A stretch of 49,522 nt of DNA, taken from contig JAICYS010000010.1 of assembly GCA_025934105.1 (NCBI GenBank), positions 1 to 49,522 on the forward strand, read 5' to 3'. Shown here one piece after another: positions 7,139 through 15,209 of the stretch; position 1 is the first letter of the stretch, and every line of letters begins with the position of its first letter. The notes below the pieces were generated by a model. That model had not been told where the DNA came from. It saw nothing but the letters and a program-made list of their open reading frames with translations, and did no database searches. This DNA comes from Myxococcota bacterium. GTDB taxonomy: Bacteria; Myxococcota_A; Polyangia; Fen-1088. A program made the translations under genes and the position numbers.

Positions 7139-8622
7139 CCGCGGCAGCCGCCCGGGCAGAGCCGGAGGTGATCTCGCCTCAGCCCGGCTTTCAGACGCGC
7201 TTCCTCTCGTCCGGCGCGGACATCACGATCGGAGGTGGCGCGGCGGGATGCGGCAAGACGGCCGCGGAAATCATCGCGCCGATCGCGTTCGTCGATCTGC
7301 CCGAGTTCCGCGCCACAGTGTTTCGGCGAAACACGACATCGCTGCGCGCCGGCGGCGGCGCCTGGGACGAGTCGCAGAAGTTCTACCCGCACCTGGGAGC
7401 CAAGCCGAACGGCTCAGAGCTCTATTGGCAGTTCCCGTCTGGCGCACGCGTGAAGATGGCGCACCTCGAATACGACTCGACCGTGTACGACTACAAGAGC
7501 GCGCAGATACCGCTGATCATCTTCGACGAGTTGACGGAGTTCTCGGCGTTCCAGTTCTGGTACATGGCGAGCCGCAATCGGTCGACGTGCGGGATCAAGC
7601 CATACATCCTCGCCGGCACCAACCCTGATGCCGATTCGTGGGTCGCTGATGTCATCGCCTGGTGGATCGACCAGGATGAGTTTCTTCCAGGCGGAGAGCC
7701 GAACCCGCGTTACGGATTTGCCATCGCCGACCGCGCGGGCGTCCTTCGCTATTTCACCCGCGTCGGCGATGAACTGATCTGGGGCGATACGCCGGCGGAG
7801 GTCGCTGAGCATCCATCCGTGCGCGCCGATGTCGAGACACTCATGGCGGAGGCCGCCGAGCGAGGCGAGCCGACGACATTCGAGCGGGTGGTCGACGACG
7901 TGGTGCAGTCGCTCACGTACATTCCCGGAAAGCTGTCAGAGAATCGCGTCCTAGAGCGCGCCGATCCAAAGTACCGCGGGAAGCTGATGGCCATGACGCG
8001 TGTCGAGCGCGCGCGTCTTCTCGATGGCAACTGGAAGGTCAAAGCCACTACCGGCGACTACTTCAAGCGGTCAGAGGTAACCATGCTCGACTTCGACCCG
8101 CCGGACGACGAGATCGCGGCCATCTGGCGCGCATGGGACCTCGCCGCGACAGAGGTCAGCGAGTCGAACAAGGATCCCGACTACACCGCTGGCGTGAAGA
8201 TGGGGCGACTGAAGAACGGGCGGTACTTCGTGAGCAACGCAATCATCGTCCGCCGTCGTTCCGACGAGGTGCGCCAACTCGTGCGCCGCACTGCCGAGAA
8301 CGACGGGCACAAGGTGAAGATCGCGCTCTTCCAGGACCCCGGCCAGGCCGGCAAGGACCAAGCGCAGAGCTACATCAAGCTGCTCGCTGGGTTCACGGTC
8401 TCGGCCGAACCGGTAACGGGGGACAAGGAGACGAACGCCGAGCCGCTATCGGCGCAGTGGCAGGCCGGAAACGTCTACGTCGTGAGCGGCGAGTGGAACC
8501 AACTCTATTTCGCGCTTATGGAAGGATTCCCGTCGAAGGACGTCCACGACGATCCTGTCGACGCCAGCTCGCGCGCGTTCAAGAAGTGCGTCAACTCGCG
8601 GTCGATGTTCGACCTGTATTAG
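7135..8622 (+). CDS. terL: Terminase large subunit (ATPase/nuclease)
   Basis: GTG start overlapping terS; 495 aa, normal length. The Walker A-like GGGAAGCGKT is at residues 33-42, and Walker B PLIIFDE ends at D131-E132. The arginine-rich and coupling motifs follow (LAGTNPDADSW). The nuclease domain begins at WRAWDLA near residue 335, whose Asp is the first RNase-H-like metal ligand, and the second is in FQDPGQAGKDQ. The enzyme pumps DNA into the prohead and cuts concatemers. Its stop TAG shares bases with the opposite-strand portal stop (TTAG), so the two genes meet tail to tail. Confidence 0.95.
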   Translation: MTAAAARAEPEVISPQPGFQTRFLSSGADITIGGGAAGCGKTAAEIIAPIAFVDLPEFRATVFRRNTTSLRAGGGAWDESQKFYPHLGAKPNGSELYWQFPSGARVKMAHLEYDSTVYDYKSAQIPLIIFDELTEFSAFQFWYMASRNRSTCGIKPYILAGTNPDADSWVADVIAWWIDQDEFLPGGEPNPRYGFAIADRAGVLRYFTRVGDELIWGDTPAEVAEHPSVRADVETLMAEAAERGEPTTFERVVDDVVQSLTYIPGKLSENRVLERADPKYRGKLMAMTRVERARLLDGNWKVKATTGDYFKRSEVTMLDFDPPDDEIAAIWRAWDLAATEVSESNKDPDYTAGVKMGRLKNGRYFVSNAIIVRRRSDEVRQLVRRTAENDGHKVKIALFQDPGQAGKDQAQSYIKLLAGFTVSAEPVTGDKETNAEPLSAQWQAGNVYVVSGEWNQLYFALMEGFPSKDVHDDPVDASSRAFKKCVNSRSMFDLY

Positions 8623-10085
8623 GCGGCCTTGGCGGGCGGCGCCGCGGGTGCAGGCCTCGCTGCCCCACCTGCCGGCAGCGCTCCCTTCGGCGGGACAGGC
8701 TGCACCACCGCCAGCTTCTTCGCCATTTCCTCGGTCGCTTTGATATCGGCGTCGGTTAGGTTGTAGACCCCGCGCTCTTTGAGCCCGCGCGCGACTGGAC
8801 CCTCGGTCACGGCGCCTTCTTGCATGTAGATCTGGTCTCGCTTGGCGTCGTTCAGCTCGATCTCCGAGCGCTCCTTCTCGGTCATCTCCTGCAGTTCGTT
8901 GAACTCGATTGCGAACTCGTCGGGCCAGTATCCGAGCGTCGAGCGGACGAGCACTTCGTAGAGCCGCATTAACTGCGGCTTCAGGCTGGTCACCTGTTTG
9001 GCCGATACGTGCTCGTGGTAGTTCTTCATGTCGAATTCGCCCGTCGCACTGATGCCGGCGGCGCTCTGACCGAAGAGTCTGGTCATGGGGATGTCGGCCG
9101 CGCCGCAGACGTCGATCATGAAATTCATGAGGACGTCCTTCAGGCCGCCGAACTGGATCGTCTTCTGGGCGAAATCCTCGTTGTCCTTGTCGATCAGGAT
9201 TATGCGGTTGAACGACTTCATCAATGCGCCTTCGGCGTAGCGTGCGCGCGTCTTCTCGATGCCGGCCGCGCTGGACAGATTGTCGGCTAGGTTCGCCGCC
9301 TTCATGACGTCCACGTTGGCCTCCCAGACCATCGCGGCGATTCCGGCCTTCGTGGCGTCGTAATCGCTCACGCTGTCGAGTGGCGCCTGAAGCTCGGTCC
9401 CGTCCCACATGCCGTTGCGAAACCAGCTTGTGCGCGGAAGCTTGCGGCCGTTCCAGCGCACAAGGCGCGTCCAGTGGACGATTGTCGACTGGCTAGTCCC
9501 CGCGTCCGACAGCATGTACTTAACGGGGAGCCCGAAGTTCGGCCCGGGCGTATCGTCGATTGCTCCCGTCGGAGCGATCCACCAGCGGTCTCTCGTCACG
9601 AAGTTTAGGAGCGATCCCTTCTTGATCGTGTCCATGGCGAGCGGGTTGGCGAGGTCGTTCAGGGTGTCGCCGCGCAAGAAGGACACCGTAGTCGCGCCGC
9701 CGAATAGCCGCGACCAGAGCAGCCCCTCAAATACGTGATCGCGGAATTGATAGGCCGCCTCGGCGTCAGCCACGGCGCGCATGGCATCTGCCTGCTTTCC
9801 CGAGTCCTTCCATGACAACTCCCAGCCGGAGCGCACCATGTCGTGCGCTACCGTCGACACGATGCGGCCCGCGAGCCAACTCGTGTCGTACATGTTCTCG
9901 ACTTGATCCCGCGTGGGCTGAGGAGAGAAGTGGTAGCGGTTGTAGGATCTCTTGTCGCGTGAGGTCCCGAGTCCGGCGACCAGGTTCTCAAGTCGGTCGC
10001 CTGAGACCACCTTGCCGTCCCGACCCGCTGGCGCGGCGTCCATGGCTCCATTGGGAATCACCAGGCGCTTTGGGAACGGCCACAT
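8619..10085 (-). CDS. Portal protein (DUF1073 / Acb1-like N-terminal fold family)
   Basis: 488 aa on the minus strand. The sequence follows the DUF1073 portal pattern: SYNRYHFSP, YDTSWLAGRIVSTVAHDM, RLFGGATTVSF, SFNRIILIDKDNEDFAQKT, DIPMTRLFGQSAAGISATGE and SLKPQLMRLYEVLV. The portal is the dodecameric ring through which DNA enters the head, and it docks terminase and connectors. The C-terminal 40 residues are Pro/Ala rich. Orientation is the oddity: terminase and all other head genes are on the plus strand. An HTH gene lies 15 nt upstream in the same direction. Confidence 0.9.
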   Translation of the reverse strand: MWPFPKRLVIPNGAMDAAPAGRDGKVVSGDRLENLVAGLGTSRDKRSYNRYHFSPQPTRDQVENMYDTSWLAGRIVSTVAHDMVRSGWELSWKDSGKQADAMRAVADAEAAYQFRDHVFEGLLWSRLFGGATTVSFLRGDTLNDLANPLAMDTIKKGSLLNFVTRDRWWIAPTGAIDDTPGPNFGLPVKYMLSDAGTSQSTIVHWTRLVRWNGRKLPRTSWFRNGMWDGTELQAPLDSVSDYDATKAGIAAMVWEANVDVMKAANLADNLSSAAGIEKTRARYAEGALMKSFNRIILIDKDNEDFAQKTIQFGGLKDVLMNFMIDVCGAADIPMTRLFGQSAAGISATGEFDMKNYHEHVSAKQVTSLKPQLMRLYEVLVRSTLGYWPDEFAIEFNELQEMTEKERSEIELNDAKRDQIYMQEGAVTEGPVARGLKERGVYNLTDADIKATEEMAKKLAVVQPVPPKGALPAGGAARPAPAAPPAKAA

Positions 10086-10100
10086 GCGGGATCCTTTCGC

Positions 10101-10280
10101 CTACGGAAGCGCCAGCGGGATGAGCCCGCGGCGCGAGAGCTCCACTTCGATTCGGTCACCCACTGGGCCGCGTACCGGCTGACCAGCGAGGGCCTTACGC
10201 ACCGTGCGCGGGTCCGCCCTGGCGAACCGTGAGATGCGATTTACGATCGAGGGAGACACTTTCGGCTTCTGGGCGTTCAT
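10101..10280 (-). CDS. Small helix-turn-helix protein (59 aa)
   Basis: ATG at 10280 on the minus strand. Residues 11-55 read as an HTH: VNRISRFARADPRTVRKALAG followed by GPVGDRIEVELSRRG, similar to the short HTH of LacI/XRE-type regulators. It lies immediately upstream of the portal on the same strand and would share its transcript. Its first residues (MNAQKP) resemble those of the HTH protein at 43761 (MQAQKP). It is probably a DNA-binding regulator, target unknown. Confidence 0.65.
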   Translation of the reverse strand: MNAQKPKVSPSIVNRISRFARADPRTVRKALAGQPVRGPVGDRIEVELSRRGLIPLALP

Positions 10281-10417
10281 TGTCCGTGCTCCCAGCGTAG
10301 GGCCGGTCCTCAGTGCCTCACTTTTTCGACACCGCACCCGCACGTGCGCATCTGGCGCAGAAAACCGCTTCCGGCAAAGCTGTAGAGCGGCCTGCGCTCC
10401 CCGCACCATAGCGGGGC
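10281..10417. promoter_or_regulatory. Divergent intergenic region with hairpin over the minor-head start
   Basis: This region separates the minus-strand HTH/portal pair from the plus-strand minor head gene, so it should hold a minus-strand promoter, but I see no convincing -35/-10 pair. CCCCGC (10399-10404) and GCGGGG (10411-10416) form a 6-bp stem with loop ACCATA just before GTG 10418. It covers the only possible ribosome site (GCGGGG). An open minus-strand frame here encodes a CPMC...FCARC Zn-ribbon-like segment without a usable start. Confidence 0.4.
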
Positions 10418-11371
10418 GTGGTCAAGCTGCACTTGCACATCGGGCATTTCGCCGGGGCACTGCCCCGGGCCGCCCGGCTGCGCAAGCGCAGAGACCGAAG
10501 GCTGCGTGCGGTTCGGCCGAGCCACCGCAATGAGCTTTGGTATCGCGCCGAACTGAACGCCATCGTCGACCAGCTTCGCGCGGCGGGTCGCCGCGTCGTC
10601 GGCGAGCTCCGGCAGGTCTGGCCGAAAGACGTGACCGATGTGCGCCGAGTGGGCGACAAGCGCCGACCCGCGCCTCCGCAAGGGCCCCTCGATGAGGCGC
10701 GCGGACAGTTTCAGAACGTCGGTGGCGTTGCCGCCGAGATCGTATTTGGCACCCACGGCAAGGACGGCCTCATTCAGAGAAACCTGGATGCGGTTGACGA
10801 TCGGCTGGCCGCGTCCGTCAAGCTGTCGACCGGCGCCGACGTACGCGAGCCCCTGCGCCAGATGACGATCCACGCCGCTGGACTGGCCGAGCAGATGTCC
10901 GATGCAGCCGAGGCGAACGTCGCGCTCATCACTTCGATTCCTGGCCAGTATTTCGACCAACTCCAGGACGCCGTCTCCGACAACTGGGAGAACGGAGGCT
11001 TCGTCGAAGACCTGTCCGACGCCATCGAGCACATCGGCGACGTGACCGAGTCGCGAGCGGCGCTCATTGCCAGAGACCAGACAGGCAAGATGAATTCGGC
11101 GTTCAACCGGATCCGGCAAACGTCGATCGGGATCGACCGGTACGAGTGGCAGACAGCAGAGGACGAGCGCGTGCGCGACAGCCACGCCGCTCTCGACGGC
11201 CGCACGTTCTCGTGGGACGCCCCGCCCAGCGTTGACGGTGAGCCCGCGCAACCCGGCGAGCCGATCAACTGCCGTTGCGTTGCATCTCCCGTGCTCGACC
11301 TCGACGACGAATCAATGGCCGACGCCGCCGCGCTCGAAGGCGACGACGACGGCGAACAGGCGGCCGCATGA
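10418..11371 (+). CDS. Minor head protein, Mu F / SPP1 gp7-like
   Basis: The first possible start is GTG 10418, because an in-frame TAG lies at 10409; 317 aa. The N-terminal RLRKRRDRRLRAVRPS and WYRAELNAIVDQL segments and the C-terminal YEWQTAEDERVRDSHAALDG...EPINCRCVASPVL block are diagnostic of Mu F-like head morphogenesis proteins. The block holds the conserved D/E..R..H and NCRC residues. These proteins sit near the portal and assist head assembly. The end is acidic, and the stop overlaps the next gene (ATGA). Confidence 0.85.
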   Translation: MVKLHLHIGHFAGALPRAARLRKRRDRRLRAVRPSHRNELWYRAELNAIVDQLRAAGRRVVGELRQVWPKDVTDVRRVGDKRRPAPPQGPLDEARGQFQNVGGVAAEIVFGTHGKDGLIQRNLDAVDDRLAASVKLSTGADVREPLRQMTIHAAGLAEQMSDAAEANVALITSIPGQYFDQLQDAVSDNWENGGFVEDLSDAIEHIGDVTESRAALIARDQTGKMNSAFNRIRQTSIGIDRYEWQTAEDERVRDSHAALDGRTFSWDAPPSVDGEPAQPGEPINCRCVASPVLDLDDESMADAAALEGDDDGEQAAA

Positions 11372-12777
11372 AGCGCATTACGCTTCGCGACATCATCACG
11401 CTCGGCAAGGCGACGAAGACCGAGGTGGGCTTCATCGAGGCTGATGCGACCTTCTCGCGCACTGGATGCCAGGACTACTCGCGGCGCGAGCTTGGCCTCG
11501 ACGGAGAGCCGAACGACACGGTCACGCTCTACCGTCCGGCCTACGAGGTCTTCTCTCCCGAGGCCCTGAAGAGCCTCGACGGCAAGCCGCTGACGCTCAA
11601 CCACCCGCCCGAGGACGTCACTGCCGACAATTGGAAGCGGTATGCCATCGGCGACGCCCACGGCGTGAAGCGCGACGGTGACGTGTCGGTCGGTAAGGTC
11701 GTGATTCGCGACGCCGCCGGAGTTCGGGCGTTCGAGTCCGGTACGCGAGAGCTGTCCGTCGGCTACTCGTTCGACCTCGACATGACCCCGGGCACCGCGC
11801 CCGACGGGAAGAAGTACCAAGGCGTGCAACGGAACATCAGAGCCAACCACCACGCGGTTGTGGACGAGGGTCGCTGCGGTGGCACGTGCCGCATCGGCGA
11901 CGGAGCCGCGCGAGCGACTGATTGCAAGTGCAACACCACCCGAAACGGAGACCAAGCCATGCCCACGATGCGCAAGATCACGACCGACGCAGCCCGGATC
12001 ACCGACGCCAAGGGGACGGTCGTGTCCGTGCCTGGCCTGGACATCGACCTCGACGTCTCGACCGCCGAAGGCGCGAAGGCGGCCGACGCCATCGACCGAT
12101 TCGCGCGCGGGATCAAGGACTGCATGGCGGCCCACGACTCGGTCAAGGCCGAGGTCGGAATCCACAAGGAGCGTGCCGACGCGGCCGAGCGTCGCCTGTC
12201 CGAGTTGGACGCCATGCCGGACGATGACGATGAGGACGAAGAAGACGAGGTCGCCGACAAGAAGGGCAAGGACGCCAAGCCGAAGCTGGGCGACCGCGCC
12301 GCGGCCTACGTTGGCCGCCTGATCGCCCGCGCCGCAGCGGCGAAGGACGAGAAGGTGCTGGAAGCGCGCGCCAAGGATCGTCAGAAGGCGGTGGACGGCG
12401 CCAAGAAGATCCTCGGCGACGAGTTCAAGGCCGATGACAAGTCGACCAAGGATGTCCGGATCGCTGCCCTGGCCGCCATCGCGGGCGCCAAGGACGGCGC
12501 GCTCGCGGCCCTCAAGCAGATCGCGGTGGCCGTACTGGGCGATGCCGATCCAACCAAGGCGCCGAACGACAAGCTGACCGCGGCGTTCGACGCGGTGATC
12601 GCCGCCAAGGCCAGCGTCTCGACTGGAGACCGCCAGACGGTGACCGACGCCGAGCGCGAGGTCGCGCGGGCGCTGACCGGCGGAAACGGCAATGCCACGG
12701 GCGGAAGCGGAAAGCCCGTCCTGCGCGGCCGCGACCACCTGGCGAACCGGATGTTCGGCGGCGGCGAGACCGCCTAA
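11368..12777 (+). CDS. DUF2213 head maturation protease fused to scaffold
   Basis: ATG 11368 overlaps the previous stop; 469 aa. Residues 1-185 follow DUF2213: FIEADATFSRTGCQDYSRRE, VTLYRPAYEVF, LTLNHPPEDV, ELSVGYSFDLD and IRANHHAVVDEGRCG, with His/Ser candidates for a protease site. From residue 198 the protein becomes helical, Ala/Lys/Asp/Glu rich, with an acidic run near 285-295, as expected for an internal scaffold. The junction contains an in-frame ATG with its own ribosome site. It is expected to build and mature the prohead together with the capsid gene downstream. Confidence 0.8.
   Translation: MKRITLRDIITLGKATKTEVGFIEADATFSRTGCQDYSRRELGLDGEPNDTVTLYRPAYEVFSPEALKSLDGKPLTLNHPPEDVTADNWKRYAIGDAHGVKRDGDVSVGKVVIRDAAGVRAFESGTRELSVGYSFDLDMTPGTAPDGKKYQGVQRNIRANHHAVVDEGRCGGTCRIGDGAARATDCKCNTTRNGDQAMPTMRKITTDAARITDAKGTVVSVPGLDIDLDVSTAEGAKAADAIDRFARGIKDCMAAHDSVKAEVGIHKERADAAERRLSELDAMPDDDDEDEEDEVADKKGKDAKPKLGDRAAAYVGRLIARAAAAKDEKVLEARAKDRQKAVDGAKKILGDEFKADDKSTKDVRIAALAAIAGAKDGALAALKQIAVAVLGDADPTKAPNDKLTAAFDAVIAAKASVSTGDRQTVTDAEREVARALTGGNGNATGGSGKPVLRGRDHLANRMFGGGETA
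11959..12777 (+). CDS. Nested in-frame scaffold (internal start)
   Basis: ATG 11959 is in frame with the protease-scaffold gene and is preceded by ACGGAGA (GGAG 8 nt before the ATG). The product would be the 272-aa C-terminal scaffold part: helical, charged, with an acidic run. Bacteriophage lambda uses the same arrangement (C protease with nested Nu3 scaffold). Translation from this start is inferred from the ribosome site and the domain boundary. Confidence 0.6.
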   Translation: MPTMRKITTDAARITDAKGTVVSVPGLDIDLDVSTAEGAKAADAIDRFARGIKDCMAAHDSVKAEVGIHKERADAAERRLSELDAMPDDDDEDEEDEVADKKGKDAKPKLGDRAAAYVGRLIARAAAAKDEKVLEARAKDRQKAVDGAKKILGDEFKADDKSTKDVRIAALAAIAGAKDGALAALKQIAVAVLGDADPTKAPNDKLTAAFDAVIAAKASVSTGDRQTVTDAEREVARALTGGNGNATGGSGKPVLRGRDHLANRMFGGGETA

Positions 12778-12815
12778 CCACCACCTGACCGCAACGCATT
12801 ACAGGAGAAACGACC

Positions 12816-13352
12816 ATGGCCAGCTTTCCCAATCCTCTGCTCTCGGTCGGTGGCGACACCCTCGACATCGGTTTCGAGGGGCAGGTCATCGATCAGGAGA
12901 ACAGCCAGATCGACACGTTCACCAACACCGGCGCCGCGGCGCTGGACTTCGGCATCCTGGCGGTGCGCGATACGGCCGATCGCTCGTGCAAGCAGATGGC
13001 GGCCGATACCGATCTGCAGCTCGGGATCACCGTCCGCAACCCGCTCAAGCCCGCATCGACCGACGGCAACAACACCGTCAACTACGCGCAGTACGCGCTC
13101 GTCCCGGTGCTCCGCGACGGCGTGATCGTCGTGCGCGCGGCCGAGGCCGTGCGGCGCGGTGACCAAGTGCTTGCCATCACTGCCGGAGGGGCCGGGAACA
13201 CCAACCTGGGGTCCTTTGGCGGCAGCAAGGGCGGCGCTGCCGGCGCGGGCCGGGTCGATGTCCCCAACGCTGTCTGGGAGGACACCGTCGCAAGCGGAGC
13301 CCTCGGACGCATCCGGATCAAGAGCGTCGGCACCCGCCGCACGACCACCTGA
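12816..13352 (+). CDS. Head cement / decoration protein
   Basis: ATG with ACAGGAGAAA upstream; 178 aa. FEGQVIDQENSQIDTFTN, DFGILAVRD and VVRAAEAVRRGDQVLAIT resemble the structural cement proteins found between scaffold and capsid genes in phages with DUF2184 capsids. The Gly/Ala loop at about 125-145 links to a C-terminal strand. It is expected on the outer capsid surface as a stabiliser. Position between protease-scaffold and capsid fits. Confidence 0.75.
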   Translation: MASFPNPLLSVGGDTLDIGFEGQVIDQENSQIDTFTNTGAAALDFGILAVRDTADRSCKQMAADTDLQLGITVRNPLKPASTDGNNTVNYAQYALVPVLRDGVIVVRAAEAVRRGDQVLAITAGGAGNTNLGSFGGSKGGAAGAGRVDVPNAVWEDTVASGALGRIRIKSVGTRRTTT

Positions 13353-13387
13353 TCGGTCACTCAAAACCACCAACGAGGAAAAGAACC

Positions 13388-14482
13388 ATGGGTATCCGAA
13401 ACGTGATGGTGGCCGACTCGGCGAAGGGCCGGGAGGTCCAGCAGGTCGTCGACAGCGAACGCTACGACGTGTGGGATGAGTGGGTCCGGGGAAACAAGCA
13501 CCAGTTGCTCGGACAGCCGGGGGACCTCAAGTCGCTGATCGGCCGCGTCCCCGACGCGCGCGACGCGAACGAAGCGATCGTGTTCTCGGTCTCGCAGGCC
13601 GCGTACACGGAACAGATCCTGCTCGAGCGGTACTACCAGCCCAGGCAGTACGACGAGTTCATCCCTCTGACGAACGAGGCGGGTGAGTGGGCGGAGACCA
13701 TCGAGTACGAGGTCTTCGACATGGTCGGACAGGCGCAGGACGTCAGCTCGATGGCCGACGACATCCCGATGGCGGACGTCGCCTGGGCGCGAAAGTCGTT
13801 CCCGGTGCTCCCGGGCGCGGCCGGATACTGGTTCACGAACCAGGAGCTGCGTCTGACGGCCTACCTCAAGCGTCCGCTCCCCGAGCGCCGCATGGCTGCC
13901 GCGGTCGAGATGTTCCAAAAGAAGCTAGACCACGTCGGCCTGCTCGGAAACGCGACCACAAACGTTCCGGGCCTCTTCTCCTCGGCGCTGATCGCTCACG
14001 CGACCACGCCCAGCGGAAAGACCTGGGTCGACCCGACCAACACCCCGCTGGCCATCTTGGGCGACCTGAACGCCGGCATGTACAACGCTTGGGCCTCGTC
14101 GGGATTCAACGTGGTTCCCACTCACCTCCTCGCCCCGGGCAATGCGTGGCAGACGCTCTCGAACACCCCCATGTCGAGCACCTACCCCGAGAAGACGATC
14201 CTGAAGTTCTTCATGGAGAACAACCTCTGCAAGGCGAAGACCGGCAAAGACATCACCGTCGCCCCGGCCTACGACCTCGCAACGGCCGGCGTCGGCGCCA
14301 CGGGGCGGGCGATGTTCTACCGCAAGAACCCGCAGGATCAGGTCATGCACGTCCCGATGCCGCTGCGCTTCGGCGCGCCGCAACTCCGCGGCAACAAGGT
14401 GATCGTGCCGGGCGAGTTCCGGTACACGGGCACCGAGTTCCGCCGTCCCACCAACGCCTACTACATGGACGGCGTCCAGTAG
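13388..14482 (+). CDS. Major capsid protein (DUF2184 type)
   Basis: ATG with ACGAGGAAAAG upstream; 364 aa, usual length. LLERYYQPRQYDEFIPLTNE, a switch region VAWARKSFPVLPGAAGYWFT, RRMAAAVEMFQKKLDHVGLLGN and RFGAPQLRGNKVIVPGEFRYTG (the last spread over residues 333-354) mark the DUF2184 capsid family of HK97 fold. It forms the icosahedral head shell. A strong hairpin lies 27 nt after the stop. Confidence 0.9.
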   Translation: MGIRNVMVADSAKGREVQQVVDSERYDVWDEWVRGNKHQLLGQPGDLKSLIGRVPDARDANEAIVFSVSQAAYTEQILLERYYQPRQYDEFIPLTNEAGEWAETIEYEVFDMVGQAQDVSSMADDIPMADVAWARKSFPVLPGAAGYWFTNQELRLTAYLKRPLPERRMAAAVEMFQKKLDHVGLLGNATTNVPGLFSSALIAHATTPSGKTWVDPTNTPLAILGDLNAGMYNAWASSGFNVVPTHLLAPGNAWQTLSNTPMSSTYPEKTILKFFMENNLCKAKTGKDITVAPAYDLATAGVGATGRAMFYRKNPQDQVMHVPMPLRFGAPQLRGNKVIVPGEFRYTGTEFRRPTNAYYMDGVQ

Positions 14483-14509
14483 GCGCGAGGCGCGCGGAAA
14501 AGGGAGGAG

Positions 14510-14543
14510 GCGGTGCCGCTGTCACACCATGAGGCGGCACCGC
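14510..14543 (+). terminator. Strong hairpin after the capsid gene
   Basis: GCGGTGCCGC (14510-14519) and GCGGCACCGC (14534-14543) pair perfectly over 10 bp with a 14-nt loop. No T-run follows, so it may be a partial terminator, an mRNA-stabilising 3' structure for the highly expressed capsid message, or both. The next gene begins 22 nt downstream. Confidence 0.6.
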
Positions 14544-14565
14544 AACCCCGACCCAGGAGCCAAGC

Positions 14566-14847
14566 ATGCCGATCATCGAGAACAACGCCGAATGCCCCTT
14601 CGAGTTCCCGGCGCCGCCGCGCCAGAACGACGAGAAGGGCTTTATTGCATCTCCGCGCAGCGAATCGGTGATCGTTCCCCCGATGCGGCCCAAGAAGAAC
14701 GCCGACGAATCCACGGTCAACGTTCCCGGAAGGGTAACGGTGACCGCCGAGCAGCTTCGGCGGATGCAGGAGCATCCCATCGCCTCGAAGTGGTTCGGCC
14801 CGACCAAGCTGGTCGTCGTCGCCGACCAAGTCAAAGCGAGGGGCTGA
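14566..14847 (+). CDS. Hypothetical head-region protein (93 aa)
   Basis: ATG with CAGGAG upstream. The product starts MPIIENNAECPFEF, has a Pro-rich middle, and ends with VTVTAEQLRRMQEHP then WFGPTKLVVV. No membrane segment and no recognised family. It sits between capsid and connector genes, where small head-completion or capsid accessory proteins are usual; that role is inference. Confidence 0.6.
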   Translation: MPIIENNAECPFEFPAPPRQNDEKGFIASPRSESVIVPPMRPKKNADESTVNVPGRVTVTAEQLRRMQEHPIASKWFGPTKLVVVADQVKARG

Positions 14848-14854
14848 ACAACGA

Positions 14855-15208
14855 GTGACACCGGACGACTTCAGAACGATGTTCCCGACGTTTTCCGACG
14901 TGACGGACCAGGAGATCAACGCCGCCCTGGCGTTGGCGGTGCCGTACTTCGACGTGGACGCCTGGGACACGTTCTATGCCGAGGGGCTGGGTTGCTTCGT
15001 GGCGCACCAGGTCGTTCTGGGCCGCTGCGACAAGCCACTGGTCGACGCGAACGACGTGACGAGTCGAGTGACAGAGCACCTGAACATCGCGCGCTCGGCG
15101 GCGGAGTTGGCCGAGCAGGCGCGCGATCCGTTCAAGCGAACGGTATTCGGGCAGCGATTCAGAGACCTGGCCCGGCGCTATGTCGGCCGGGGGTTCCTGG
15201 CGGTCTGA
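14855..15208 (+). CDS. Head-tail connector, DUF4054
   Basis: GTG start 7 nt after the previous stop; 117 aa. TPDDFRTMFPTFSDVTDQEI, then an Ala/Leu helix, then CFVAHQVVLG match DUF4054 connector proteins. The family forms the ring below the portal and links head to tail. The adjacent virion morphogenesis gene is expected to complete the neck. Confidence 0.8.
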   Translation: MTPDDFRTMFPTFSDVTDQEINAALALAVPYFDVDAWDTFYAEGLGCFVAHQVVLGRCDKPLVDANDVTSRVTEHLNIARSAAELAEQARDPFKRTVFGQRFRDLARRYVGRGFLAV

Positions 15209-15209
15209 C

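Noticed and set aside
10774-12738. 654-codon minus-strand open frame
   Set aside because: Antisense to the well-supported minor head and protease-scaffold genes; its composition is that of reverse-complemented coding sequence.
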